Source of the DNA: Fertoeibacter niger
GTDB taxonomy: Bacteria > Pseudomonadota > Alphaproteobacteria > Rhodobacterales > Rhodobacteraceae
DNA: 64,000 nt
Reading direction: 5' to 3'
Assembly (NCBI RefSeq): GCF_009380135.2
Contig: NZ_WHUT02000009.1
Span: 112,373-176,372 of the forward strand
Position 1 is the stretch's first letter; the number at the start of each line of letters is the position of its first letter. This document shows positions 1 through 6,070 of this stretch, one piece after another. The notes under the pieces are model-generated. The model did not search any database. It was not told the DNA's origin and saw only the letters and a list, made by a program, of their open reading frames with translations. A program made the translations under genes and the position numbers.

Positions 1-204
1 AGGCTCGCCATGCAGTTCCAGCACCTCGCTGTGCAGTTTCGACATGAAGGCCGGGGTTGTCATGCCTTCGGCCAGCGCAATGTCGTCAAGAATGCCCCAG
101 AAGGTGTTTTCCAGCCGGATCGACGTGCTCTGCCCGTTCAGCCGAAGCCTGCGTGTGGTCAGCGCATAGCGCGATGGCGCCTGGCCTGCGAAGATACGGC
201 ACAT
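1..204 (-). CDS. Ribbon-helix-helix domain protein, C-terminus beyond window
   Basis: Reverse-strand open frame running off the left edge. The visible 68 codons start MCRIFAGQAPSRYALTTRRL and continue with RLNGQSTSIRLEN and a WGILDDIALAEG helix, typical of the small alphaproteobacterial ribbon-helix-helix family (PF13467-like), probable DNA-binding proteins related to antitoxin/Arc repressors. I chose the ATG at 204 because GGGGAGG at 211-217 is then 6 nt upstream; the in-frame ATG at 210 touches the Shine-Dalgarno sequence. It is divergent from the AGE-family gene at 433. No partner toxin is visible, and target genes are unknown. Confidence 0.7.
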   Translation of the reverse strand, partial: MCRIFAGQAPSRYALTTRRLRLNGQSTSIRLENTFWGILDDIALAEGMTTPAFMSKLHSEVLELHGEP

Positions 205-432
205 GTTCATCCTCCCCGATGCACGATTGGCCAGCGCGGTGCAGGGGCAGGCGAAACCCCCGCCCGGGCATGAGCGATCATAGCGCGCTTTGGGCCAAAG
301 TCCATTTCCTGAACGCCATGCGGCTTTGCCCCGCTGTCACCTTGCCGCAATATGCGGTATGTCGGCCCAGACATGATTTGAACCGCCATGACAGACCCGG
401 CACCCAGCCCGGGCACAGACAAAGGTGACGGG

Positions 433-1722
433 ATGACAGACGGACGACTCGCAGCCGCAGCATGGTGCGGCACTGGCGGCCCCGATTTCACGCAGCGCCC
501 GGCGCACCGGCTGTGGCTGCTGGATCAGGCACGCGGATTGTTTGATTTCTTTCTGCCGGCGCTGAACGCGGCGGGCGGGTTCTTTGCGCTGGACAAAGCG
601 GGCCAGCCGTTCGAGGGCCCCGCCGGGCGGCTGCGCCACCTGCATGAAACCACCCGCATGGTGCATTGCTATACCATGGCGCATCAACTGGGCCTGCCGG
701 GGGCAGACCGGATGATCGACCACGGCATGCAGTTTCTGTGGAACGGGCACCGGGACGCGGCGCATGGCGGCTATGTCTGGTCACTGGATGATGACGGCCC
801 GGTGAATGCCACGAAACAGGCCTATGGCCATGCCTTTGTGCTGCTGGCGGCGTCATCCGCCAAGGTGGCGGGGCATCCCGATGCCGACCGGCTGCTGGGC
901 GACATCACCGAGACGCTCCATGCGAGGTTCTGGGATGCGGCGGCCGGGGCCACGACCGAGGAATATGCGCAGGACTGGGCGCCGATCAGCGGCTATCGCG
1001 GGCAAAACTCCAACATGCACCTGACCGAGGCGCTGATGGCCGCGTTCGAAGCGACGGGCGATCGCGACTATCTGGATATGGCGGGCCGCATCGCCAGCCT
1101 GATCATCGACCGGCATGCGCGGGCCGAAGGCTGGCGCGTGGCCGAGCATTTCGACGACCAGTGGCAGCTTGACCGCGCCTATCGCGGCGATCCGATGTTC
1201 CGCCCGTTCGGCACCACCCCCGGGCATGCGCTGGAATGGAGCCGCCTTCTGGTGCAATTGTGGCAGTTGGGCGGGCAGCAGCAGGATTGGCTGCATGAGG
1301 CGGCGCAGGCGCTGTTCATGCACACCTGTGCGACCGGCTGGGACAAAGCCGCAGGCGGGTTTTACTATACGCTGGACTGGGACGACCGGCCCGAACAGGC
1401 CGACCGTTTCTGGTGGCCCTGCGCCGAAGGCATCGCGGCGGCGGCAGTGCTGCGTCAGGTAAGTGGCGATGCCGCGTTCGAGGAATGGTATCGGCGGATC
1501 TGGGGCTTTGTCGCGCAACATTTCATCGACCGCGCATCCGGGGGCTGGTTCCCCGAGCTGGACCCCGCGCTGCGGCCGGTGAACCGGGTGTTTCAGGGCA
1601 AACCCGATCTTTACCATTCGGTGCAGGCCTGCCTCATCCCGCTGGTGCCCGCCAATGGCAGCGTCACGCGCGGATTGCGCGACGGGGGCTTGCGCGACGG
1701 GGGGCTGGGCCTGCTGGCCTGA
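433..1722 (+). CDS. AGE-family sugar epimerase/isomerase
   Basis: About 429 aa, usual length for the N-acylglucosamine 2-epimerase/mannose isomerase/YihS superfamily, cytosolic (alpha/alpha)6-barrel enzymes that interconvert free hexoses or their derivatives. Family landmarks are LHETTRMVHCYTMA near the N-terminus, the NMHLTEALMAAFEATGD segment, GHALEWSRLL and the C-terminal DLYHSVQA, which hold the conserved catalytic histidines and acids. I prefer ATG 433 (AAAGGT 7-12 nt upstream) to the in-frame ATG 388, which has no good ribosome site. The exact sugar (mannose/fructose, glucosamine or sulfoquinovose) cannot be read from sequence. No sugar kinase or transporter lies next to it. A short GCGCGACGGGGG repeat near the C-terminus duplicates the GLRDGG peptide. 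Confidence 0.8.
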   Translation: MTDGRLAAAAWCGTGGPDFTQRPAHRLWLLDQARGLFDFFLPALNAAGGFFALDKAGQPFEGPAGRLRHLHETTRMVHCYTMAHQLGLPGADRMIDHGMQFLWNGHRDAAHGGYVWSLDDDGPVNATKQAYGHAFVLLAASSAKVAGHPDADRLLGDITETLHARFWDAAAGATTEEYAQDWAPISGYRGQNSNMHLTEALMAAFEATGDRDYLDMAGRIASLIIDRHARAEGWRVAEHFDDQWQLDRAYRGDPMFRPFGTTPGHALEWSRLLVQLWQLGGQQQDWLHEAAQALFMHTCATGWDKAAGGFYYTLDWDDRPEQADRFWWPCAEGIAAAAVLRQVSGDAAFEEWYRRIWGFVAQHFIDRASGGWFPELDPALRPVNRVFQGKPDLYHSVQACLIPLVPANGSVTRGLRDGGLRDGGLGLLA

Positions 1723-1743
1723 GAAAAATCTGCGGCAGAGCCG

Positions 1744-1768
1744 GGAACCAAAGGCAGGATGCGGCGTT
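1744..1768 (+). promoter_or_regulatory. EcfG-type general-stress promoter
   Basis: GGAAC at 1744-1748, 16 nt spacer, CGTT at 1765-1768: a perfect match to the alphaproteobacterial EcfG consensus. No open frame follows; the next 140 nt are highly structured and end in a terminator, so it probably drives a small RNA. Confidence 0.8.
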
Positions 1769-1774
1769 CAATGA

Positions 1775-1915
1775 TCATACCGGCGGAAACTGCGCCCCCA
1801 GCGCACTGTCCCTGTCCTGCCGGTATCTGCGCCGCCGGGGTGTGATCCCTCGTGCCCCGGCGGCTGTCTTTCCCTTGCTGATCCTGCGCGCCGCCCTTCG
1901 GGGTGGCGCTTTTTT
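1775..1915 (+). ncRNA. Candidate EcfG-dependent small RNA
   Basis: Region of about 140 nt between the EcfG promoter and an intrinsic terminator, with no credible ORF. Stem 1: ATACCGGC (1777-1784) pairs with GCCGGTAT (1819-1826) and encloses a small hairpin TGCGC/GCGCA (1791-1795/1801-1805) presenting a CCCCA loop. Stem 2: GCCGCCGGGG/CCCCGGCGGC (1831-1840/1855-1864), 10 bp with a 14-nt loop containing TCCCTC. Stem 3 is the terminator (1888-1909) plus six T. The layout (general-stress sigma promoter, C-rich loop near the 5' end, terminator) recalls GsrN, the sigT-dependent sRNA of Caulobacter. Homology is not shown, only architecture. The transcript start is inferred from promoter geometry. Confidence 0.65.
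1888..1915 (+). terminator. Rho-independent terminator of the sRNA
   Basis: Nine-base-pair stem GCGCCGCCC/GGGTGGCGC closed by a TTCG tetraloop, followed by TTTTTT at 1910-1915. It could also stop read-through from the epimerase gene. Confidence 0.85.
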
Positions 1916-1940
1916 ATGTGCCAGGCCGGTGCAAGGCATG

Positions 1941-1967
1941 AAAAAACCCCGGCAAACTGCCGGGGTT
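1941..1967 (-). terminator. Terminator of the secreted 163-aa protein gene
   Basis: On the minus strand AACCCCGGCA (1967-1958) pairs with TGCCGGGGTT (1954-1945) around a 3-nt loop and is followed by a U run from AAAAAA at 1941-1946. It lies 30 nt past the stop codon at 1996. Confidence 0.8.
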
Positions 1968-1995
1968 CCTGTCGTATCTCCGATGCCGGAGGCGA

Positions 1996-2487
1996 TCAGC
2001 CGTCGATGCGGGTGGAGATTTCCTGCGCAAAGCTGGTCACAAGCGCATTGTAAACCTCGGTGCTGGTCGGGGTCAGCACGGTCACGTCAACACCTTCGGG
2101 GATGAAGACGGTGGCCTGCTCCATCGACACGGCCAGATCGAACGAGTGGAAATTGCTGTTGTCGTTCGCGTCGGTCACGTTGATCTGGCCGCGCAGCATC
2201 GACTGGTCAAGGCCGGCCGCCACTTCGAAAGCCGAGGCAAGTTCGACCTCGGACACATCGACGCTGATCTTCATGCCGGCATCAGCCAGGCGGTCGGTCA
2301 GTTGCGCGGCGATGGCGCCTTCCAGATCGGCCTCAAGGTTCTTCCAATAGGTCGCAGCCTCGGCGTTTTCCAGCGCGGTCAGTTCGACCGTCACGTCGAT
2401 TTCACCGATTTTTGCCAGATCCTGTGCGGCGACAGGCATGGCAAAGACAGCGCCCAGAAGGGCGGGAAACAGGAATGTGCGGGTCAT
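1996..2487 (-). CDS. Secreted protein of unknown function, EcfG-controlled
   Basis: 163 aa with a classical signal peptide (MTRTFLFPALLGAVFAMPVAAQ, cleavage expected near residue 22), so a periplasmic or secreted protein. The mature part is acidic, rich in Ala, Val and Thr, lacks cysteine, and has no motif I recognise. GGAGA stands 8 nt before the ATG. An EcfG promoter (2605-2629, minus strand) lies about 120 nt upstream in the otherwise empty gap to the Crp/Fnr gene, and a strong terminator follows, so it is a single-gene general-stress unit. Function unknown. Confidence 0.8.
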   Translation of the reverse strand: MTRTFLFPALLGAVFAMPVAAQDLAKIGEIDVTVELTALENAEAATYWKNLEADLEGAIAAQLTDRLADAGMKISVDVSEVELASAFEVAAGLDQSMLRGQINVTDANDNSNFHSFDLAVSMEQATVFIPEGVDVTVLTPTSTEVYNALVTSFAQEISTRIDG

Positions 2488-2604
2488 GTTGGTCTCCGTT
2501 GCAGATCAGGTCTTGCGGGCAATTCCGCGTTTTCTGTCAGGTAGGCCGGCCAATCCGGCCAGCGGGGCGGGTGGGCTGTGTGCCTTCCCCTCCGATGCAG
2601 TTGA

Positions 2605-2629
2605 AACGCGGGTGGCGCGTTCCGGTTCC
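2605..2629 (-). promoter_or_regulatory. EcfG-type promoter
   Basis: Minus strand GGAAC (2629-2625), 16 nt, CGTT (2608-2605). Faces the secreted 163-aa protein gene; predicted leader about 110 nt. Confidence 0.75.
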
Positions 2630-2636
2630 CGTGAAT

Positions 2637-3368
2637 TCACATCAGCGGGCGGATTTCGGGTTTTTCCAGATCCACCAGCGCCAGCTTGGCCAGTTCCGAC
2701 CGCGCGGGAATGTGCAGCCGTCCGTCGCGCCAGTTCAAAAGCTGCAATTCGCGCAAACGGGCCAGCGTCTTGTTGGTATGCACCAGCGACAGCCCCAACG
2801 CATCGGCCAGATCCTGCTGGCGGAAGGGCAGCGGAACGGCGCCCTCCACCGCCAGACCCACGGCGGACAGCCGCTCATACATCCTGAGCAGCGCCCAGGC
2901 CACGCGCTGCGTGGCGTCGCGCTGGCCCAGTGATGCGATGGTTTCGCCCAGAAAATGTTCCTCGACCGCGGAAATCCAGGTCAGGTCATAGGCCCGGCCC
3001 GGCTGCGCGCGGAACATCTGCCACAGTTCGCCACGGTCAAAGACGCACAGCACCATATCCGACGACGCCTCGACGGAATGTTTCATCTCGCCCATCAAAC
3101 CGGCCTGCAACCCCGCGAAATCGCCGGGAAAAAGAAAGTTGATCACCTGACGCCGGCCGTTTTCCAGTGTCTTGTAACGTATGCCCTGCCCGCGCAGCAC
3201 GGTGTAAAGCTGCGGGCTGTTCGAACCCTCCATCAGAATGGTCGTGCCCCGGTCAACCGACAGTTCGCCCACCTTGAATTTCTGCATGAACACCACCTCC
3301 TCGGCGGTGAAGGGGGTAAAGATGGTGCGTTTCCGCAGCGGGCAGGCAGCGCAGGCTACTGGGCTCAT
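2637..3368 (-). CDS. Crp/Fnr-family transcriptional regulator
   Basis: 243 aa. The N-terminal cyclic-nucleotide-binding-like beta-roll (about 25-140) contains VINFLFPGDFAGLQ. A dimerisation helix follows, then a C-terminal winged helix with FRQQDLADALGLSLVHTNKTLARL as the HTH (about 178-205). Two cysteines near the N-terminus (CAAC at 6-9) are present but the four-Cys Fnr cluster is not, so I do not call it an oxygen sensor. GAGG lies 7 nt before ATG 3368. It is divergent from a receiver-like gene and Dps, and may respond to stress or redox conditions; targets are unknown. This family is often linked to Dps-like stress genes in Rhodobacterales. Confidence 0.85.
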   Translation of the reverse strand: MSPVACAACPLRKRTIFTPFTAEEVVFMQKFKVGELSVDRGTTILMEGSNSPQLYTVLRGQGIRYKTLENGRRQVINFLFPGDFAGLQAGLMGEMKHSVEASSDMVLCVFDRGELWQMFRAQPGRAYDLTWISAVEEHFLGETIASLGQRDATQRVAWALLRMYERLSAVGLAVEGAVPLPFRQQDLADALGLSLVHTNKTLARLRELQLLNWRDGRLHIPARSELAKLALVDLEKPEIRPLM

Positions 3369-3461
3369 GGGGGCCTCAAAATAAAAACGCGGGGTATGTC
3401 GCAGTTAAATGCGCGCGCTGCCGAAACGGTTCCATATGCCGGCTTACAGAAGGAGCATGCC

Positions 3462-3839
3462 ATGGCGGCGAACGCGGCAGAACGGGCGGCTTATCTTATC
3501 GTCCTGAAGGAACAGCTGGTGGCACAGGATCTGGCCGAGGCGATTGCAGAACATGATCCGGACGCCAGGGTTATCCTGGCGCATGACACCGCCGAGGCGA
3601 TGCGGCTGCTGGCTGGCCAGGGTCTGAAGCTGGTGCTGGCCTTTCTGGGCATGGCCCCGGCGGCACTGGCCAGCAGTGGCCTGGCCGACCCCGAGGCGCG
3701 CGTAGTGCTGATCGGCAACGAGGCCGAAGAAACCGGCGAAGGCCCGGGCTGGTGGGTGCTGGAACGGCCCTTCACCTCGGACTGCGTGCGCGACCTGCTG
3801 GAACGCGCCGGGCGGCTGTCCGGAACCGCGCCCGCCTGA
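3462..3839 (+). CDS. Degenerate response-regulator receiver-like protein
   Basis: 125 aa starting MAANAAERAAYLIV. ATG 3462 follows AGAAGGAG with good spacing; the longer upstream frame lacks a ribosome site. The pattern of strands and helices fits a stand-alone REC domain, with KLVLAFLGM at the phosphoacceptor strand and WWVLERPFTSDCVRDLL at the final helix. Key residues are lost: Ala stands where the phosphorylatable Asp should be, and Arg replaces the invariant Lys of the KPF motif. It would therefore act without phosphorylation, if it is a receiver at all. Its 3' end contains the EcfG promoter of dps. Confidence 0.55.
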   Translation: MAANAAERAAYLIVLKEQLVAQDLAEAIAEHDPDARVILAHDTAEAMRLLAGQGLKLVLAFLGMAPAALASSGLADPEARVVLIGNEAEETGEGPGWWVLERPFTSDCVRDLLERAGRLSGTAPA

Positions 3840-3847
3840 GCGGCGTT
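3822..3847 (+). promoter_or_regulatory. EcfG-type promoter of dps
   Basis: GGAAC (3822-3826), 17 nt, CGTT (3844-3847), placed across the stop codon of the receiver-like gene and about 40 nt before the dps start region. Confidence 0.7.
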
Positions 3848-3893
3848 GCATGTGCGATGGCCCGGGCGGCCGCAGCAACCGAAAGGACAGCAT

Positions 3894-4388
3894 ATGGCAG
3901 ATGCAATGGATGTGGTGGCGAAAGCCGCAACGGTGAAAACCGGCGTGCGTGACGTGAAACCCGTGGCTAAGGGATTGGCCGAGATTCTGGCCGACACCTA
4001 CCGGCTGATCTTCAAGACCCATGCCTATCACTGGAACGTCGAAGGGCCGATGTTCTTCTCGGTGCATAACCTGACCGAGATGCAGTATGAGGACATGTTC
4101 AAGGCTGCCGATGCGGTGGCCGAACGCATTCGCGCGCTGGGGCAACTGGCGCCCATGCGGATGGCCGACATCATGAAGGCATCCGTCATCGCCGACCTGC
4201 CTGACCAGCCCTCGGCGCAGATGATGGTGGAGGATCTGGCGAAGGATCACGAAAAGATCGCCACGCGGCTGCATGCCGTGGTGGAACTGGCCGAAGACCA
4301 CAAGGATCCGGTGACGGCGGACCTTTTGACCGGGCGTTCGGCGTTTCACGAAAAGGCGGCCTGGATGCTGCGCGCCACGGCGAAGTGA
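3894..4388 (+). CDS. dps: Dps-family ferritin-like DNA protection protein
   Basis: 164 aa, typical for Dps, a dodecameric cytosolic protein that oxidises and stores iron with peroxide and binds DNA in stress. The ferroxidase ligands are in place: His46 in HAYHWNVEGPMF, then Asp73 and Glu77 in FKAADAVAERI, with the 27- and 4-residue spacing seen in E. coli Dps. The N-terminal arm has several lysines, compatible with DNA binding. Start ATG 3894 follows GAAAGGAC. An EcfG promoter lies directly upstream, matching the known inclusion of dps in alphaproteobacterial GSR regulons. Convergent with phyR, separated by a shared hairpin. Confidence 0.93.
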   Translation: MADAMDVVAKAATVKTGVRDVKPVAKGLAEILADTYRLIFKTHAYHWNVEGPMFFSVHNLTEMQYEDMFKAADAVAERIRALGQLAPMRMADIMKASVIADLPDQPSAQMMVEDLAKDHEKIATRLHAVVELAEDHKDPVTADLLTGRSAFHEKAAWMLRATAK

Positions 4389-4400
4389 TCAGCGTGTGGC

Positions 4401-4423
4401 GGCCCCGGCACAACGCCGGGGCC
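4401..4423. terminator. Hairpin between convergent dps and phyR
   Basis: Perfect 9-bp stem GGCCCCGGC/GCCGGGGCC with a 5-nt loop, no T-tract on either side; probable bidirectional terminator or 3' end stabiliser. Confidence 0.55.
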
Positions 4424-4432
4424 GTGGCCGTG

Positions 4433-5242
4433 TCAGGCGTTCAGCGTTTCGGTCGAGGCAAAGAACATCGCCTGGCTGACGGCAGAACGCACCTGATCTT
4501 CGGCATAGGGTTTGGTGATCAGGAAGGCAGGTTCGGGCCGTGTGCCGGTCAGCAGGCGTTCGGGGAAGGCAGTGATGAAGATCACCGGCAGATCGGTGAA
4601 GTTCTTCAGGATGTCATTCACCGCGTCGATGCCCGACGAATTGTCGGCCAGCTGGATGTCGGCCAGGATCAGGTCGGGCCGTTCGCGCGCGGCCAGTGCC
4701 ACGGCCTCGGTCCGGGTGCGGGCGATGCCGGTGACCTGATGGCCCATTTCGCGCAGGATGGCGGAAATATCCATGGCGATGATCGCCTCATCCTCGATGA
4801 TCATCACCCGGCCCGCCACCGACTGCGCCATTTCGCGCTGTGCGATGGCCACCAGTTCGGCGGCCTCTTCGGCGTCGATCTGCATGATCGCGCCGATTTC
4901 CTCATGCCGGAAACCCTCGATGGCATGCAGCAGCAGCGCCTCGCGGGTGTTGGGCGTCAGTTCGGCCATATGTTCCTGCGCGCGGGCCGACAGGCGGGTG
5001 TCAGGCTCGCCCAAGGGCGCGCCGGCGCTGGCCCAGACAAGGTGGAACACGTGAAACAGCGCCACCTTGGGGCTTTCGGCCACGTCGAAAATGCTGGAAT
5101 CCTCTAGAACCGCCTCCAGCGCGGCGGCGGCGAACCTGTCACCAGTTTCCTGACTGCCTGTCAGGGCGCGGGCATAGCGGCGCAAATACGGCAGATTTGA
5201 CCCGATCAGGGTGGCCAGGTCGGGCGTGGTGTCGGACGGCAT
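4433..5242 (-). CDS. phyR: PhyR, general-stress anti-anti-sigma response regulator
   Basis: 269 aa with the diagnostic fusion of an N-terminal sigma-like domain (about 8-135, EcfG mimic) and a C-terminal receiver (about 144-260). The receiver keeps Glu150/Asp151, phosphoacceptor Asp195 in ILADIQLAD, Thr224 and Lys244 in ITKPYAEDQ. In the family, phosphorylated PhyR binds NepR and frees EcfG. I start at ATG 5242 (AGGGGAAG just upstream); the 40-residue longer frame would cross the promoter. Divergent from nepR-ecfG through a palindromic promoter region at 5272-5303. The histidine kinase at 6067 is the obvious phosphodonor candidate. Confidence 0.95.
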   Translation of the reverse strand: MPSDTTPDLATLIGSNLPYLRRYARALTGSQETGDRFAAAALEAVLEDSSIFDVAESPKVALFHVFHLVWASAGAPLGEPDTRLSARAQEHMAELTPNTREALLLHAIEGFRHEEIGAIMQIDAEEAAELVAIAQREMAQSVAGRVMIIEDEAIIAMDISAILREMGHQVTGIARTRTEAVALAARERPDLILADIQLADNSSGIDAVNDILKNFTDLPVIFITAFPERLLTGTRPEPAFLITKPYAEDQVRSAVSQAMFFASTETLNA

Positions 5243-5271
5243 GAAAAACTTCCCCTGTGCGTGTTTTTTCG

Positions 5272-5303
5272 GGAACCAAACTCTTGGCATCGCGTTTGGT
5301 TCC
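5272..5303. promoter_or_regulatory. Divergent EcfG promoters of nepR-ecfG and phyR
   Basis: Plus strand: GGAAC (5272-5276), 16 nt, CGTT (5293-5296), perfect consensus towards nepR. Minus strand: GGAAC (5303-5299), 16 nt, AGTT, a near match towards phyR. The two -35 boxes lie in a perfect 10-bp inverted repeat GGAACCAAAC/GTTTGGTTCC with a 12-nt spacer, so the two promoters occupy the same 32 bp. This implies positive autoregulation of the whole switch. Confidence 0.8.
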
Positions 5304-5330
5304 ACGGAAGATACTAAAATCGGAAAGCAG

Positions 5331-5489
5331 ATGTTGGGACAGATGGCACAGGAACGCGACAAGGCAGGACTGCAGCAGCAGATCGACGAAAATCTGAAGC
5401 GGGTCTATGACGAGGCGCTGGAACAGCAGGTGCCGGACCGTTTCGCGCAGCTTCTGGCCCAGCTGCGGGAAAAGGACGCCAAGAAATGA
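5331..5489 (+). CDS. nepR: NepR-type anti-sigma factor
   Basis: 52 aa. Contains the NepR core IDENLKRVYDEALEQQVPDRF and a following LAQLREKD helix; NepR proteins are small two-helix anti-sigma factors that hold EcfG until PhyR~P captures them. ATG 5331 follows GGAAAG and lies about 30 nt after the predicted transcript start; an in-frame start at 5211 would precede the promoter and is rejected. Its stop codon overlaps the ecfG start (ATGA at 5486-5489), indicating translational coupling of anti-sigma and sigma factor. Confidence 0.9.
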   Translation: MLGQMAQERDKAGLQQQIDENLKRVYDEALEQQVPDRFAQLLAQLREKDAKK

Positions 5490-6070
5490 CCGCCGCAGCA
5501 CCGCTGCCGGTGGCCACACGCGACCCGCGCGATGAACTGCCCGACCATCTGCCCGCCCTGCGCGCCTTTGCCATCAGTCTCACGCGCAACGTGGCCGCCG
5601 CCGATGATCTGGTGCAGGACACCATCGTGAAGGCCTGGACGAATTTCGACAAATTCCAGACCGGCACCAATCTGCGGGCCTGGCTGTTCACCATCCTGCG
5701 CAACACCTTTTATTCCGACAAGCGCAAGCACCGCCGCGAGGTGCCCGACCCCGAGGGGATCCATGCCGGGGCATTGTTCGTGAAGCCCGACCATGACGGG
5801 CGCATGGCCTTTGCCGAATTCAGCAAGGCATTCGACAAGCTGACCCCTGAACACCGTGAGGTGCTGATTCTGGTCGGCGCATCGGGTTTTTCCTATGAGG
5901 ATGCGGCGGGCATGATGGGCGTGGCGGTCGGCACGGTGAAAAGCCGTGCAAACCGGGCACGGGCAAGGCTGGCCGAAATGCTGCATCTGGATCAGGGCGA
6001 GCAGATGTTTTCCGGCGTTGATGGCGCGATGCAGGCCGTCATGTCACGGTCGGGGACAACGGCAGCATGA
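5486..6070 (+). CDS. ecfG: EcfG-family general-stress ECF sigma factor
   Basis: 194 aa. Region 2 (about 25-95) includes ADDLVQDTIVKAW and NLRAWLFTILRNTFYSDKRK; region 4 (about 120-175) has LTPEHREVLILV and the HTH YEDAAGMMGVAVGTVKSRANRARARL. Together with nepR and phyR this is the ECF15/EcfG class, which recognises GGAAC-N16/17-CGTT promoters. The window holds about ten such sites. Overlaps nepR at its start and the histidine kinase gene at its end (ATGA 6067-6070), so the three genes form one operon. Confidence 0.95.
   Translation: MTAAAPLPVATRDPRDELPDHLPALRAFAISLTRNVAAADDLVQDTIVKAWTNFDKFQTGTNLRAWLFTILRNTFYSDKRKHRREVPDPEGIHAGALFVKPDHDGRMAFAEFSKAFDKLTPEHREVLILVGASGFSYEDAAGMMGVAVGTVKSRANRARARLAEMLHLDQGEQMFSGVDGAMQAVMSRSGTTAA

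Noticed and set aside
3410..3445. GGAAC on the minus strand near 3435, possible EcfG promoter for the Crp/Fnr gene
   Set aside because: At 16 nt the -10 would read ATTT, not CGTT.
5211..5489. A longer 92-aa version of nepR
   Set aside because: It would begin upstream of the EcfG promoter; only the 52-aa part from 5331 matches NepR and has a ribosome site.
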